64,000 nucleotides of DNA, taken from positions 1,488,001 to 1,552,000 of the forward strand of contig OZ255837.1 in NCBI GenBank assembly GCA_965277745.1. Direction: 5' to 3'. Shown here in pieces: positions 6,776 to 15,124 of the stretch. Numbering within the stretch: the stretch's first letter is position 1; each line of letters begins with the position of its first letter. The DNA is from G965277745 sp965277745 (GTDB lineage Bacteria > Pseudomonadota > Gammaproteobacteria > Cardiobacteriales > Cardiobacteriaceae). Position numbers and translations under genes: made by a program. Below the pieces are notes generated by a model that searched no databases, was not told the DNA's origin, and saw only the letters and a list, made by a program, of their open reading frames with translations.

Positions 6776-8566
6776 TCATCGTGCCTGCTTATCGTCCGGG
6801 CGCCGTCCGCGGAGATGCAGTTCGCGCAGTTGCTCGTCCGAAACCTCCGCCGGGGCGTCGGTCAAGAGATCGTAAGCGGTCTGGGTTTTCGGAAAGGCGA
6901 TCACATCGCGGATCGATTGCGCCCCGGTCATCAGCATGATCAGACGGTCGAGGCCGAAGGCGATGCCCCCGTGCGGCGGCGCGCCGTAGCGCAGGGCATC
7001 GAGGAGGAAGCCGAACTTCTCCCGCGCCTGCGCAGGCGCGATGCCGAGGCCTTGCAGCACCCGTTCCTGTACGTCTTGCCGATGAATACGGATCGAACCG
7101 CCGCCCACTTCCGTGCCGTTCAGGACGATGTCGTAGGCGCGTGAGCGCACTTCCTGCGGATTTTTATCGAGTTTGTCGAGATCGTCGCTTTGCGGCGCGG
7201 TAAACGGATGGTGCATGGCGGTAAGGCGGCCGCTTTTTTCGTCGCGTTCGAACATCGGAAAATCGACCACCCACAGCGGCGCCCACTCGCGGTCAAGGAG
7301 ATCGAAATCTTTGCCGAGTTGTACGCGCAGGGCGCCGATCGCGTCGTTGACGACCCCCGCGCTGTCGGCACCGAAGAAAATCAGATCCCCGGCTGCCGCC
7401 GCCACGCGCTCGACGATCGCAAGCGCGATCTCCGCGCCGAGAAATTTGACGATCGGCGATTGCAGGCCTTCGGCGCTCGCTGCTTCGTTGACCTTGATAT
7501 AGGCGAGCCCTTTTGCTCCGTAACGGCCGACAAAGCGGGTATAGTCATCGATTTGCTTGCGGGTCAGGCGACCGCCCCCCGGCAGTTTGAGGGCGACGAC
7601 CCGACCGTTGGCGCGTTTGGCCGGCGCGGCGAATACCTGAAAATCACTGTCTTCGACGAGATCGTCGATATCGACAAGTTCGAGCGGGATACGCAGATCG
7701 GGTTTGTCGCTCCCAAAGCGGCGCATCGCTTCCGCATAGCCGAGGCGGGGAAAAGGATCGGGCAGGGTGACATCGAGATGTTCCTTGAAAACCGCGCGGA
7801 TCATTTCTTCCATGATGGCGATAATTTCGTTTTCATCGAGAAAGGCGGTTTCGATGTCGAGCTGGGTGAATTCCGGTTGCCGGTCGGCGCGCAAGTCTTC
7901 GTCACGAAAACAGCGCACGATCTGGTAGTAGCGCTCGAAGCCGCTCATCATCAACAGCTGTTTGAATAGCTGTGGAGATTGCGGCAAGGCGAAAAATTTG
8001 CCCGGGTGGGTCCGCGAGGGGACGAGATAATCGCGCGCGCCTTCCGGTGTCGCTTTGGTGAGCATCGGCGTTTCGATATCGAGAAAACCGTGCCCGTCGA
8101 GGTAGCGGCGCAGGCTGGAGACGACTTTGCTGCGCAGAATCAGGTTGCGCTGCATGGGCGCGCGGCGCAGATCGATCATCCGCTGTTTGAGGCGGATTTC
8201 TTCGGAGACGTCTTGTTCGTCGAGGGGGAAGGGCGGTGGCGGAGATTCGCAAAGGATGTCCAGTTCCTGGGCGAGAATTTCGACTTTCCCGCTTGTCAGT
8301 TCCGGGTTTTCCGTGCCCGCCGGACGCGGGCGCACGCGACCGGCAAGGGACAGGCAGAATTCGTTACGCACTTTTTCCGCCTTGGCGAAGGTGGCGGCGG
8401 TGTCCGGGTCGACGACGACCTGAACGAGTCCCGAGCGTTCTCGCAGATCGATGAAGATGATGCCGCCGTGATCGCGGCGACGGTGCACCCATCCGGCGAC
8501 ACGTACGGTCTCGCCATCGAGCGCCTCGGTGATGTCACGGCAATCGTGCGTTCTCAATAGGGCCAT
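6776..8566 (-). CDS. aspS: Aspartyl-tRNA synthetase (probably non-discriminating)
   Basis: Charges tRNA-Asp with aspartate. The 596 residues comprise the N-terminal OB anticodon-binding domain, the class II catalytic domain (motif 2 around FRDEDLRADRQPEFTQLD) with the bacterial GAD insertion, and motif 3 near FGLDRLIML. The anticodon domain has WVHRRRDHGG (H33) and RPRPAGTENP (G84). These correspond to the His/Gly pair (His31/Gly81) that marks the non-discriminating Pseudomonas aeruginosa enzyme, which also charges tRNA-Asn; E. coli has Leu and Lys there. The ATG at 8566 is the natural start. A likely own promoter lies about 270 bases upstream. Confidence 0.96.
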   Translation of the reverse strand: MALLRTHDCRDITEALDGETVRVAGWVHRRRDHGGIIFIDLRERSGLVQVVVDPDTAATFAKAEKVRNEFCLSLAGRVRPRPAGTENPELTSGKVEILAQELDILCESPPPPFPLDEQDVSEEIRLKQRMIDLRRAPMQRNLILRSKVVSSLRRYLDGHGFLDIETPMLTKATPEGARDYLVPSRTHPGKFFALPQSPQLFKQLLMMSGFERYYQIVRCFRDEDLRADRQPEFTQLDIETAFLDENEIIAIMEEMIRAVFKEHLDVTLPDPFPRLGYAEAMRRFGSDKPDLRIPLELVDIDDLVEDSDFQVFAAPAKRANGRVVALKLPGGGRLTRKQIDDYTRFVGRYGAKGLAYIKVNEAASAEGLQSPIVKFLGAEIALAIVERVAAAAGDLIFFGADSAGVVNDAIGALRVQLGKDFDLLDREWAPLWVVDFPMFERDEKSGRLTAMHHPFTAPQSDDLDKLDKNPQEVRSRAYDIVLNGTEVGGGSIRIHRQDVQERVLQGLGIAPAQAREKFGFLLDALRYGAPPHGGIAFGLDRLIMLMTGAQSIRDVIAFPKTQTAYDLLTDAPAEVSDEQLRELHLRGRRPDDKQAR

Positions 8567-8879
8567 TTTGTTTTCCTGTTACGGTATTTGTGCTCGCCGT
8601 GGATGGTGATATCCGGCGTGACGCCACCCGCGACGATTGTGTCAGCCGCGGCGAACGCGTTTCCGCCCGCGGGTTTTCGCCCGCTTGCGCGGCTGTTCTC
8701 CGCAACGCCCACAGCGCATGGTCGGCGCGACGAAGCGGCCGTGCGTCGCCATCCGGCCACTGGCGGACTTGTATGGCGCGCGGGGGAAGGGGAAGGAGCG
8801 AGGCGAATCACGGGATCGTGGCGGTTGGCGGGTAAAGGCGCGCATTATAGCGCTTATATTGCCGTCGTTCCATGGTTCA
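8567..8879. other. Long leader / intergenic region between miaA and aspS
   Basis: 313 bases with no supported gene. The miaA-proximal end holds the possible aspS promoter. The rest is GC-rich, and I see no riboswitch or T-box-like element. Short open frames here encode only Arg/Pro-rich peptides and look like chance. In many gammaproteobacteria hfq follows miaA at this place; it is absent here. Confidence 0.6.
8844..8872 (-). promoter_or_regulatory. Possible aspS promoter
   Basis: On the minus strand a perfect TATAAT (8849-8844) lies 17 bases downstream of TGGAAC (8872-8867), a poor -35 box with 3 of 6 matches. It sits directly after the miaA stop and would give an aspS leader of about 270 bases. 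Confidence 0.45.
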
Positions 8880-9824
8880 TCATGCGATCCACTCTGCGAT
8901 GGTGCGGCACACGAGGTCTTGCGTCCGCTTTTGCCCCGGATCGAGGCGTTGCAGGGGTAGGGTCTTTTGCAGGCGGTTGTTCATCCAGGTGATTTGCCGT
9001 TTCGCCAGTTGCCGGGTGGCGGCGATGCCGCCTGCCACCGCTTCTTCGAGCGACTGTTCGCCATCGAGATGGCGCCAGAGTTGGCGGTAACCGACGCTGC
9101 GCATGGAAGGATGGTCGGCGGTCAAGGACGGACGTTTGCGCAGCGCTTCCACTTCGCGCAGGAAGCCCCGTGTCATCATGTCATGGAAGCGTCGCGCGAT
9201 TGTCTCGTGCAGTGTCGCCCGTTCGGGGAAAAGGGCGAGATGACACGCCGGCCAGGGCGGGCGGCGGCGCACCCGTTCGGCGAACAATTGACTCGGCGGT
9301 TTTCCGCTCAGGCGCATCAGTTCCGTAAAGCGCGCGATGCGTTGATGATCTTTACGGGAGAGAGTTTGTGCCTGACGGGGATCTTTTTCCACGAGCGCGG
9401 CGTGGAGTTTCGCCAGGCCGTCGCGCGCGATTTCCGCCTCGATTTCCGCGCGCAGGGCGGGATTTGCCCGCGGCAGATCGGAAAGTCCGGCAAACAGGGC
9501 GTAAAAATACAGCATACTGCCGCCGACCAGTAAAGGGACGCGTTCCCGGTCGTGACTTCGCGTGATCAAGGCATGGCTATCCGCGCAAAACGCGGCGGCC
9601 GAATAGGCTTCTTCCGGTTCACGGATGTCGATCAGCGCGTGTGGGTAACGGCGTAGAAATGCCCGTGTCGGTTTCCCCGTGCCGATATCCATGCCGCGAT
9701 AGATCTGGGCGGAATCGACGCTGATCAGGTCGATTGCAAAACGTTTTGCCAGTATGCGGGCGAGGGCGGTTTTACCACTCGCGGTCGGGCCGAGCAGGGT
9801 GATGATTTTACCGTGCGCGTTCAT
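8880..9824 (-). CDS. miaA: tRNA dimethylallyltransferase
   Basis: Transfers a dimethylallyl group to N6 of A37 in tRNAs reading codons that begin with U. The 314 residues match the family length. The P-loop LLGPTASGKTALA lies near the N-terminus, SVDSAQIYRGMDIGTGKP (substrate and nucleotide contact) follows, and DIREPEEAYSAAAF is typical. The ATG at 9824 overlaps the mutL stop as ATGA, so translation is probably coupled. The frame is open further upstream, but that part lies inside mutL. The last gene of the dapA-bamC-mutL-miaA series. Confidence 0.96.
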   Translation of the reverse strand: MNAHGKIITLLGPTASGKTALARILAKRFAIDLISVDSAQIYRGMDIGTGKPTRAFLRRYPHALIDIREPEEAYSAAAFCADSHALITRSHDRERVPLLVGGSMLYFYALFAGLSDLPRANPALRAEIEAEIARDGLAKLHAALVEKDPRQAQTLSRKDHQRIARFTELMRLSGKPPSQLFAERVRRRPPWPACHLALFPERATLHETIARRFHDMMTRGFLREVEALRKRPSLTADHPSMRSVGYRQLWRHLDGEQSLEEAVAGGIAATRQLAKRQITWMNNRLQKTLPLQRLDPGQKRTQDLVCRTIAEWIA

Positions 9825-11650
9825 TTTCCCCGCATGAACAGGGCGTCGAGTTGGCGTTTGTCGAATTGTTGCCAGGTCGGACGACCGTGATTGCACTGTC
9901 CAGCTGCCGGCGTGTTTTCGATGGCGCGCAGCAGTTCGTTCATTTCGTTCAGGGAAAGGTGGTCGTGTGCGCGTACCGCGCAATGGCAGCACATCGTGGA
10001 CAGGACCTGATCCTGCAAGCGTTCGATCGCGCTCGAGGCGGTATAGGTTTCGAGTTCTTCCAGGACGTCGCGGAAGATTTGCGCGCAGTCCCGTTTTTTC
10101 AGCAGCGCTGGTACGCCCTGTAACAGCAGTTTGCCTTCGTCCCCTTGCCAGGCGAATCCCAGTTGCCGCAACCAGGCGCCGTGTTTGTCGAGGACGTCTT
10201 CCTGAGCGGGGGAGAGGGCGATCGCCTCGGGCAGCAGAAGGCCTTGCGATTGACTTTTTTTCTCTCCACGCAGCAGCGCCTTGAAGGTTTCATAGAGGAT
10301 GCGTTCATGCGCGGCGTGCATGTCCACGAGCACCATTCCGCAGGTGTTTTCGGCGACGATGAAAATGCCATGGATTTGGCCGAGGGCATAGCCGAGCGGC
10401 TGTTCTTCGCAGGTTTTTGTCTGCGTGGCGGATAACGTTTCAGGAGGCGCCGAATCATCGGAGAGAGGGGGCGGCGAAGTTGACGTCGGCGCGTGGGTGT
10501 TTCGCGCCCATCGATAGTAGGCCTGGCTTTCGTTGAGGTGTGTGGCCGGATTTCCGCGCTGGCGGGATGGGTAGGAGCGCACCGCCGCCGCGTTGGCGGT
10601 GGATGATGAAAACGGTTTTCTTTCTTTTGTCTCCAAGGCGGAGGGCCTTTCCCCTATTCCCGCGCTCGGTCGAACGCCTCGCAGGGCGTGATGTAAGGTA
10701 CTCGAGATGAAATCATGGGCGAGTCTGGCTTCGCGAAAGCGAACTTCGTGCTTGGTCGGATGGGCGTTGACGTCGATCAATTCCGGGTCGATTTCCAGAA
10801 AGAGGACGAAAATCGCATGACGGCCGTGATGAAGGACATCCTGATATGCCTGTTTGATGGCATGAACGATCACTTTGTCGCGGATAATCCGTCCGTTGAT
10901 GAAGAAATGCTGTTTGTCGGCATGGGTGTGGCTATAGGTGGGTAAGCCTATCCAGCCCGATAGGCGCATATTGCCGTTGACGGCGTCTACTGCCGCCGAT
11001 TGTTCGAGCATTTCCGTTCCCATCACACTGGCGATCCGCGCTTCGGGGGTGTCGCCGCCGTATTTTCCAAGCGTTTTGCCATGGTTACGCAGGACGATGT
11101 CGAGAGGGTCTTTGGACAGTGCCATGCGCTGCAAGAGCTGGTCGATGTGCTGACGTTCGGTACGTTCGCTTTTGAGAAACTTCTTGCGTGCCGGGGTGTT
11201 GTAGAACAGATCGCGGATGACGATGGTCGTGCCGCACGGATGCGCCGCCGCACTGACGTCCATACTGAGATATGGCGCGATTTTCCAGGCGTGTTCGGCC
11301 GCTTCCAGGCGGCTTGTCAGAGTAGTTTTCGACACCGAGGCGATGCTTGGCAGGGCTTCACCGCGAAAACCGAGGGTTCGGACGTGTTCGAGATCCTCGA
11401 AGCTGTGTATCTTGCTTGTGGCATGGGTGGTAAAGGCGAGCACCAGGTCACTTTTGCTGATGCCGCAGCCATTGTCACACACGCGAATCAATTTGCCGCC
11501 GCCCACTTCGATATCCACCTCGATTTTCGTCGCGCCGGCGTCGATGGCGTTTTCCAAGGCCTCTTTGACCACGGAGGCGGGACGTTCGATCACTTCTCCG
11601 GCCGCGATCTGATTGATCAGTTCGTTCGGGAGGAGGCGGATTTTCGCCAT
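9821..11650 (-). CDS. mutL: DNA mismatch repair protein MutL with endonuclease motif
   Basis: MutL links MutS mismatch recognition to strand removal. The N-terminal GHKL ATPase is intact (KEALENAIDAGA, DNGCGIS, TLGFRGEALPSIASV). The C-terminal dimerisation domain contains DMHAAHERILYE at 443-454, which fits the metal-binding endonuclease motif DQHA(X)2E(X)4E with Met for Gln, as in P. aeruginosa MutL. CCHCAVRAH and CNHGRPT (about 553-562 and 586-592) complete the metal site of nicking MutL proteins. E. coli MutL lacks these and depends on MutH, so repair here is probably MutH-independent. 609 residues. Starts 3 bases after the bamC stop. Confidence 0.96.
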   Translation of the reverse strand: MAKIRLLPNELINQIAAGEVIERPASVVKEALENAIDAGATKIEVDIEVGGGKLIRVCDNGCGISKSDLVLAFTTHATSKIHSFEDLEHVRTLGFRGEALPSIASVSKTTLTSRLEAAEHAWKIAPYLSMDVSAAAHPCGTTIVIRDLFYNTPARKKFLKSERTERQHIDQLLQRMALSKDPLDIVLRNHGKTLGKYGGDTPEARIASVMGTEMLEQSAAVDAVNGNMRLSGWIGLPTYSHTHADKQHFFINGRIIRDKVIVHAIKQAYQDVLHHGRHAIFVLFLEIDPELIDVNAHPTKHEVRFREARLAHDFISSTLHHALRGVRPSAGIGERPSALETKERKPFSSSTANAAAVRSYPSRQRGNPATHLNESQAYYRWARNTHAPTSTSPPPLSDDSAPPETLSATQTKTCEEQPLGYALGQIHGIFIVAENTCGMVLVDMHAAHERILYETFKALLRGEKKSQSQGLLLPEAIALSPAQEDVLDKHGAWLRQLGFAWQGDEGKLLLQGVPALLKKRDCAQIFRDVLEELETYTASSAIERLQDQVLSTMCCHCAVRAHDHLSLNEMNELLRAIENTPAAGQCNHGRPTWQQFDKRQLDALFMRGK

Positions 11651-11653
11651 CGA

Positions 11654-12841
11654 TCAGAGCGCGGCCTGCACCGCTTCGAGCAGGGCACGTGCCTTGGCGG
11701 GTTGCGCTGCCGTACCGTCCGCGTTCTGGACGACGGCGATCGGCCGCTCGTCTTGATCGGCGAGCCTGACGAGATATCCTGGCCGTTCCGTGGTGGCGCT
11801 CCCGTGCGGGGATTTGACCAAGCGCGAGAACAGCGAAGGCGCCGCCGCATCCGATTGCGGTGTGTAGCGCACGTGATAGGTGCCGGTTTGGTAATCATCT
11901 TCGATGATCGTGAAACTGGCTTTATCCAGTCCGATGCCGAGCACGCGCCATGCCTGCGCGTATGGCGCGGGCAGGATCAACGCCGGACGACCGTCGCCAA
12001 GTTGCAACAAGGTGGTGGTGTCTGCCGCGTCGCTCGGTGGCGGCTGCGTTTCCTTGTCGATTACCGCCGCCGCTTGGGTGGATGCGCCCGAGTGGCGCTT
12101 CAGTTCGCTGGAGACGAAAAGCGCGATGCGGCGCGTCATTTCCAGTTGTCGCTCCCGATTTCCCTGGCTTGAGTGTTGCCATTTGAAGCCAGCAGGCTCC
12201 TTGCCGGATTGGAAGTCGTGATCGGCGACCTGTTCGACGTGGCGGGCAAGCAAAAGCACTTGTGTGCGCTTTGCTTCGAGACGGGTGAAACGCAGGCGGT
12301 AGCGGTCGCGTTCATCGTCGTCGGAGAGGAAACCGAGAAAACCGTCGAGTATGCCGCCAATGCCGGTTTGTGGCGTGTCTTTCTCGTTCTTCAGCCACTC
12401 GGTTTCCATGATACCTACCTTGGGCTCTTCCACCGATAGAGTGCCGCCGTTGTATTGCCAGTATTTTTTGACGGCCTGCCAGGTGGTTTCGACATCCGCT
12501 TCGATCAGCAGATAAGGCGCTTCTCCGCGCGGCTGCTTGACCGCGACTTTGTAAAGTGGCGGCAGGACTTTGATGAACCCTTTGTTATTTCTCTGCACAC
12601 GGGCTTTTTCGTAAGAGGAATAGTTTGTCGGTAAAGAAAGATCGAAATCGGAGACGGCAAGTTCATCGTCGAGACGGCCCGCGCTGAGATCGGGCGGCAC
12701 TTCTATTTTACGGCTGATGCTGCTTTGTCGGTAATCGAGACGGCGATCCGGCAGCGTATCGAACATGGAGGTGTTCTTGCAGGCGCTCAGGGCAAGCGCG
12801 GCGACGGTGAGAAGGAAAATGTGTTGGCGTGTTTTTTTCAT
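11654..12841 (-). CDS. bamC: Outer-membrane assembly lipoprotein BamC
   Basis: BamC is an accessory lipoprotein of the BamABCDE machine that inserts beta-barrel proteins into the outer membrane. The signal peptide MKKTRQHIFLLTVAALALSAC ends in a lipobox at C21. The unstructured N-terminal segment contains the conserved LDYR...EVPPDLS pattern, and two helix-grip domains follow. With 395 residues it is about 50 longer than E. coli BamC, mainly in a linker around 260-280. The ATG at 12841 overlaps the dapA stop as ATGA. The dapA-bamC pairing is conserved in gammaproteobacteria, which supports the call despite low sequence conservation. Confidence 0.9.
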   Translation of the reverse strand: MKKTRQHIFLLTVAALALSACKNTSMFDTLPDRRLDYRQSSISRKIEVPPDLSAGRLDDELAVSDFDLSLPTNYSSYEKARVQRNNKGFIKVLPPLYKVAVKQPRGEAPYLLIEADVETTWQAVKKYWQYNGGTLSVEEPKVGIMETEWLKNEKDTPQTGIGGILDGFLGFLSDDDERDRYRLRFTRLEAKRTQVLLLARHVEQVADHDFQSGKEPAGFKWQHSSQGNRERQLEMTRRIALFVSSELKRHSGASTQAAAVIDKETQPPPSDAADTTTLLQLGDGRPALILPAPYAQAWRVLGIGLDKASFTIIEDDYQTGTYHVRYTPQSDAAAPSLFSRLVKSPHGSATTERPGYLVRLADQDERPIAVVQNADGTAAQPAKARALLEAVQAAL

Positions 12842-13734
12842 GCGTCCTCTTTGTCGATCAGGCACGCTTCGCGCAATGCCAAGGTAACTTCATCATGATA
12901 TTTTTCTTCCAGGGGAACGAGCGGAAGGCGGATGCCGTTGCCGATTTTGCCCATTTTTTCGAGCGCCCATTTTACCGCTATCGGGTTGGTTTCGAGAAAC
13001 ATTGCTCGATGCAGGCGACGTAGTTTTTTATCGAGGGCAAGGCATTTCTCCCGGTTTCCGGCGATGCCGGCGGTGATCAGTTCATGCATCTGCGCCGGCG
13101 CGAGATTGGCGCTTACCGAGATGACGCCGTCGATCGATCCGGCGGCGGCAGCCTCGGCGCTGATGCTGTCTTCTCCGCTGAAAATCTTGAAATCGCCGCC
13201 GGCGGGAAAATGCGCGCGTAACGCGATCAAGCGTTCCATGGAACTGGCTTCCTTGATGGCGACGATATTGGCGATTTTGGAGAGCGCGATCGTCGTTTCC
13301 GGCGCGATGTCGCAACAGGTGCGTCCCGGCACGTTGTAGAGTACGAGCGGCAAGGGCACGGCGCGCGCGATCTGTTCGAAATGCGCGTATAGTCCGCGTT
13401 GCGGCGGCTTGTTGTAATAAGGCGCGACCTGCAACGTGGCGTCGCAACCGCCATGATAGGCGGCGACGGTCAGTTCGATGGCTTCCCTGGTCGCGTTCGC
13501 CCCGGCGCCGGCGATCACTGCAATGCGCTTGTCGACGATATCGACGGTAAAACGAACCACGGCTTTATGTTCGTCGAATGTCAGGGTGGCGGATTCACCG
13601 GTCGTGCCCACCGTGACGATGGCGTCTGTCCCTTCGGTAATATGCCATTCGATGAGGCGTTCGAGCCGCTGCCAGTCGATCGTTGCGTCGTTGTGCATCG
13701 GCGTGACCAGCGCCACCATAGAGCCTGTGAACAT
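12838..13734 (-). CDS. dapA: 4-hydroxy-tetrahydrodipicolinate synthase
   Basis: Condenses pyruvate with aspartate semialdehyde, the first committed step to diaminopimelate and lysine. 298 residues in a TIM barrel. GTTGESATL (about 43-51) binds the substrate carboxylate. YNVPGRT holds the catalytic tyrosine, and AIKEAS holds the lysine that forms the Schiff base with pyruvate. The start at 13734 has AGAGGA a few bases upstream. It is the first gene of the minus-strand series dapA-bamC-mutL-miaA and is divergent from the bcp-like gene; about 90 bases separate the two starts and must hold both promoters. Confidence 0.96.
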   Translation of the reverse strand: MFTGSMVALVTPMHNDATIDWQRLERLIEWHITEGTDAIVTVGTTGESATLTFDEHKAVVRFTVDIVDKRIAVIAGAGANATREAIELTVAAYHGGCDATLQVAPYYNKPPQRGLYAHFEQIARAVPLPLVLYNVPGRTCCDIAPETTIALSKIANIVAIKEASSMERLIALRAHFPAGGDFKIFSGEDSISAEAAAAGSIDGVISVSANLAPAQMHELITAGIAGNREKCLALDKKLRRLHRAMFLETNPIAVKWALEKMGKIGNGIRLPLVPLEEKYHDEVTLALREACLIDKEDA

Positions 13735-13824
13735 GCTGTCCTCTTTTCAAAGGTGTACACTGAAATGGTATGCGTTTTACGCAGCGAAAATCAAGCCTTA
13801 CAGCACGGAGGTCAGGAGGTAATC

Positions 13825-14283
13825 ATGCACTTGGATTCTCTTCCGCTATTGGAAATGGCCGGCGGCGCAAAATTTGACCGTGAACTTCTCTTGGGAAAGT
13901 GGACGGTACTGTATTTCTATCCCAAGGACAACACACCAGGCTGTACCAGCGAAGGACAGGAATTCCGCGATCGTTTCGCGGCATTTGCCGCGGCGGGCGC
14001 GCAGGTTATCGGTGTCTCCCGCGACAGCCTTTCCTCGCACGAGCGTTTTCGCGAAAAACAGCGCTTTCCTTTTCCCCTAGTCAGCGATCCCGAAGAAGCA
14101 CTGTGCCGCCTGTTCGATGTGATCCGGGAAAAGAAACTGTACGGCAAAACCCATATGGGTGTCGAACGGACGACGTTTTTGCTCGACCCCAAGGGCGAAA
14201 TCGTCCGCGAGTGGCGCAAGGTTAAGGTCAAAGGGCATGTCGAAGAGGTGCTCGAGGCCGTGCGCGAATTCAGCGTACCTTGA
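13825..14283 (+). CDS. bcp: Peroxiredoxin of the Bcp/PrxQ family, 1-Cys type
   Basis: Reduces hydrogen peroxide and organic peroxides. The 152-residue thioredoxin-fold protein has YPKDNTPGCTSEGQEFRDR with the peroxidatic cysteine C40. The resolving cysteine that E. coli Bcp carries five residues later is replaced by Gln. The only other cysteine in this half, C94 in EALCRLFDV, corresponds to a non-essential one in E. coli, so this looks like a 1-Cys enzyme. The start at 13825 is fixed by a strong AGGAGGT at 13814-13820; the frame is open far upstream through dapA, which is chance. The 3' end overlaps the convergent exonuclease III gene by 14 bases. Confidence 0.93.
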   Translation: MHLDSLPLLEMAGGAKFDRELLLGKWTVLYFYPKDNTPGCTSEGQEFRDRFAAFAAAGAQVIGVSRDSLSSHERFREKQRFPFPLVSDPEEALCRLFDVIREKKLYGKTHMGVERTTFLLDPKGEIVREWRKVKVKGHVEEVLEAVREFSVP

Positions 14284-15034
14284 CCCATACCGGCGCGTGA
14301 TCGGAAGGATGCTCGTGTTTGCGTGGCGCGATGTCGATGCAGGCGTCTTCGCCGATCAGCGCTTGGGAAATCAAGGTGAGATCGATGCGCAGGCCAAGGT
14401 TGCGACGCAGGCTGTGAGCGCGATAATCCCACCAGCTGAAGTCCTTGCGGCACGGATATTTTTCGCGGTAGGCATCGCTTAGCCCGGTGTCGAGCAGGCG
14501 CGTAAGCGCCTTGCGTTCCGCCACGCTACAGAGGATTTTATCCTGCCATTTCAGGGGATCGTGCACGTCGATAGCGCCCGGAGCGATGTTAAAATCACCG
14601 ATGACAAGCAGTCGCGGAGAATGGACGAGAAGCTGTTCCACGTAATCGCGTAGCCGGGCCAGCCATTCGAGTTTGTAGGCGTATTTTTCGTCGCCGACGG
14701 TTTTGCCGTTCGGGACATAGACATTGAGCACACGCAGGTCGCCGTATGTCGCGGCGATGGCGCGCGCTTGCGGGTCTTCTTCATTGCCCGGAATACCGAT
14801 TCGGATGTCCCGCGGCGCTTTTTTGCTGATCAGAGCGACGCCGTTATAGGTTTTTTGACCGTGGGTGATTATGTGCCAGCCTTTTTCTTCGAAGGGATCG
14901 CGGTTGACGGCGTCGTCGCACTGTTTCAGTTCCTGAAGCCCAAGCACGCAGGGATCGGCTTTCTCTAGATATTGCAGGACCTGGAGACCGCGCACCTTCA
15001 ATGAGTTGACGTTCCAACTGGCGATTTTGGCCAT
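14270..15034 (-). CDS. xth: Exodeoxyribonuclease III (AP endonuclease)
   Basis: Cleaves DNA at abasic sites and degrades one strand 3' to 5'; a base-excision-repair enzyme. 254 residues. The family pattern is complete: ASWNVNSLKVR, LGLQELK (metal-binding Glu), YNGVAL, NVYVPNG, GDFNIAP, WWDYR and the C-terminal SDHAPV with the catalytic Asp-His. It belongs to the XthA/ExoA group. The start at 15034 gives MAKIASWNVN. It is divergent from rsmE and overlaps the 3' end of the bcp gene. Confidence 0.95.
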   Translation of the reverse strand: MAKIASWNVNSLKVRGLQVLQYLEKADPCVLGLQELKQCDDAVNRDPFEEKGWHIITHGQKTYNGVALISKKAPRDIRIGIPGNEEDPQARAIAATYGDLRVLNVYVPNGKTVGDEKYAYKLEWLARLRDYVEQLLVHSPRLLVIGDFNIAPGAIDVHDPLKWQDKILCSVAERKALTRLLDTGLSDAYREKYPCRKDFSWWDYRAHSLRRNLGLRIDLTLISQALIGEDACIDIAPRKHEHPSDHAPVWVKVR

Positions 15035-15124
15035 GAAAATATTCCTTGAACTGGTATTTTTCCCACAATACCGTTACATTTACGCATTGTATCGAGAAGA
15101 ATGCAAACCGCTCCGCGAATCCGT

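Noticed and set aside
5810..7144. Open frame of 444 codons antisense to the lipoprotein gene and aspS
   Set aside because: Covers parts of two real genes and their intergenic space, has no ribosome site and no recognisable domain.
8642..8845. 67-codon frame in the aspS leader with a CxxC-like segment (MRCGRCG)
   Set aside because: Arg/Pro-rich, no ribosome site, and only one CxxC; not the FmdB-type zinc ribbon that sometimes precedes aspS.
11000..12172. Open frame of 390 codons antisense to mutL and bamC
   Set aside because: Opposite conserved domains of mutL; no family and no start signals.
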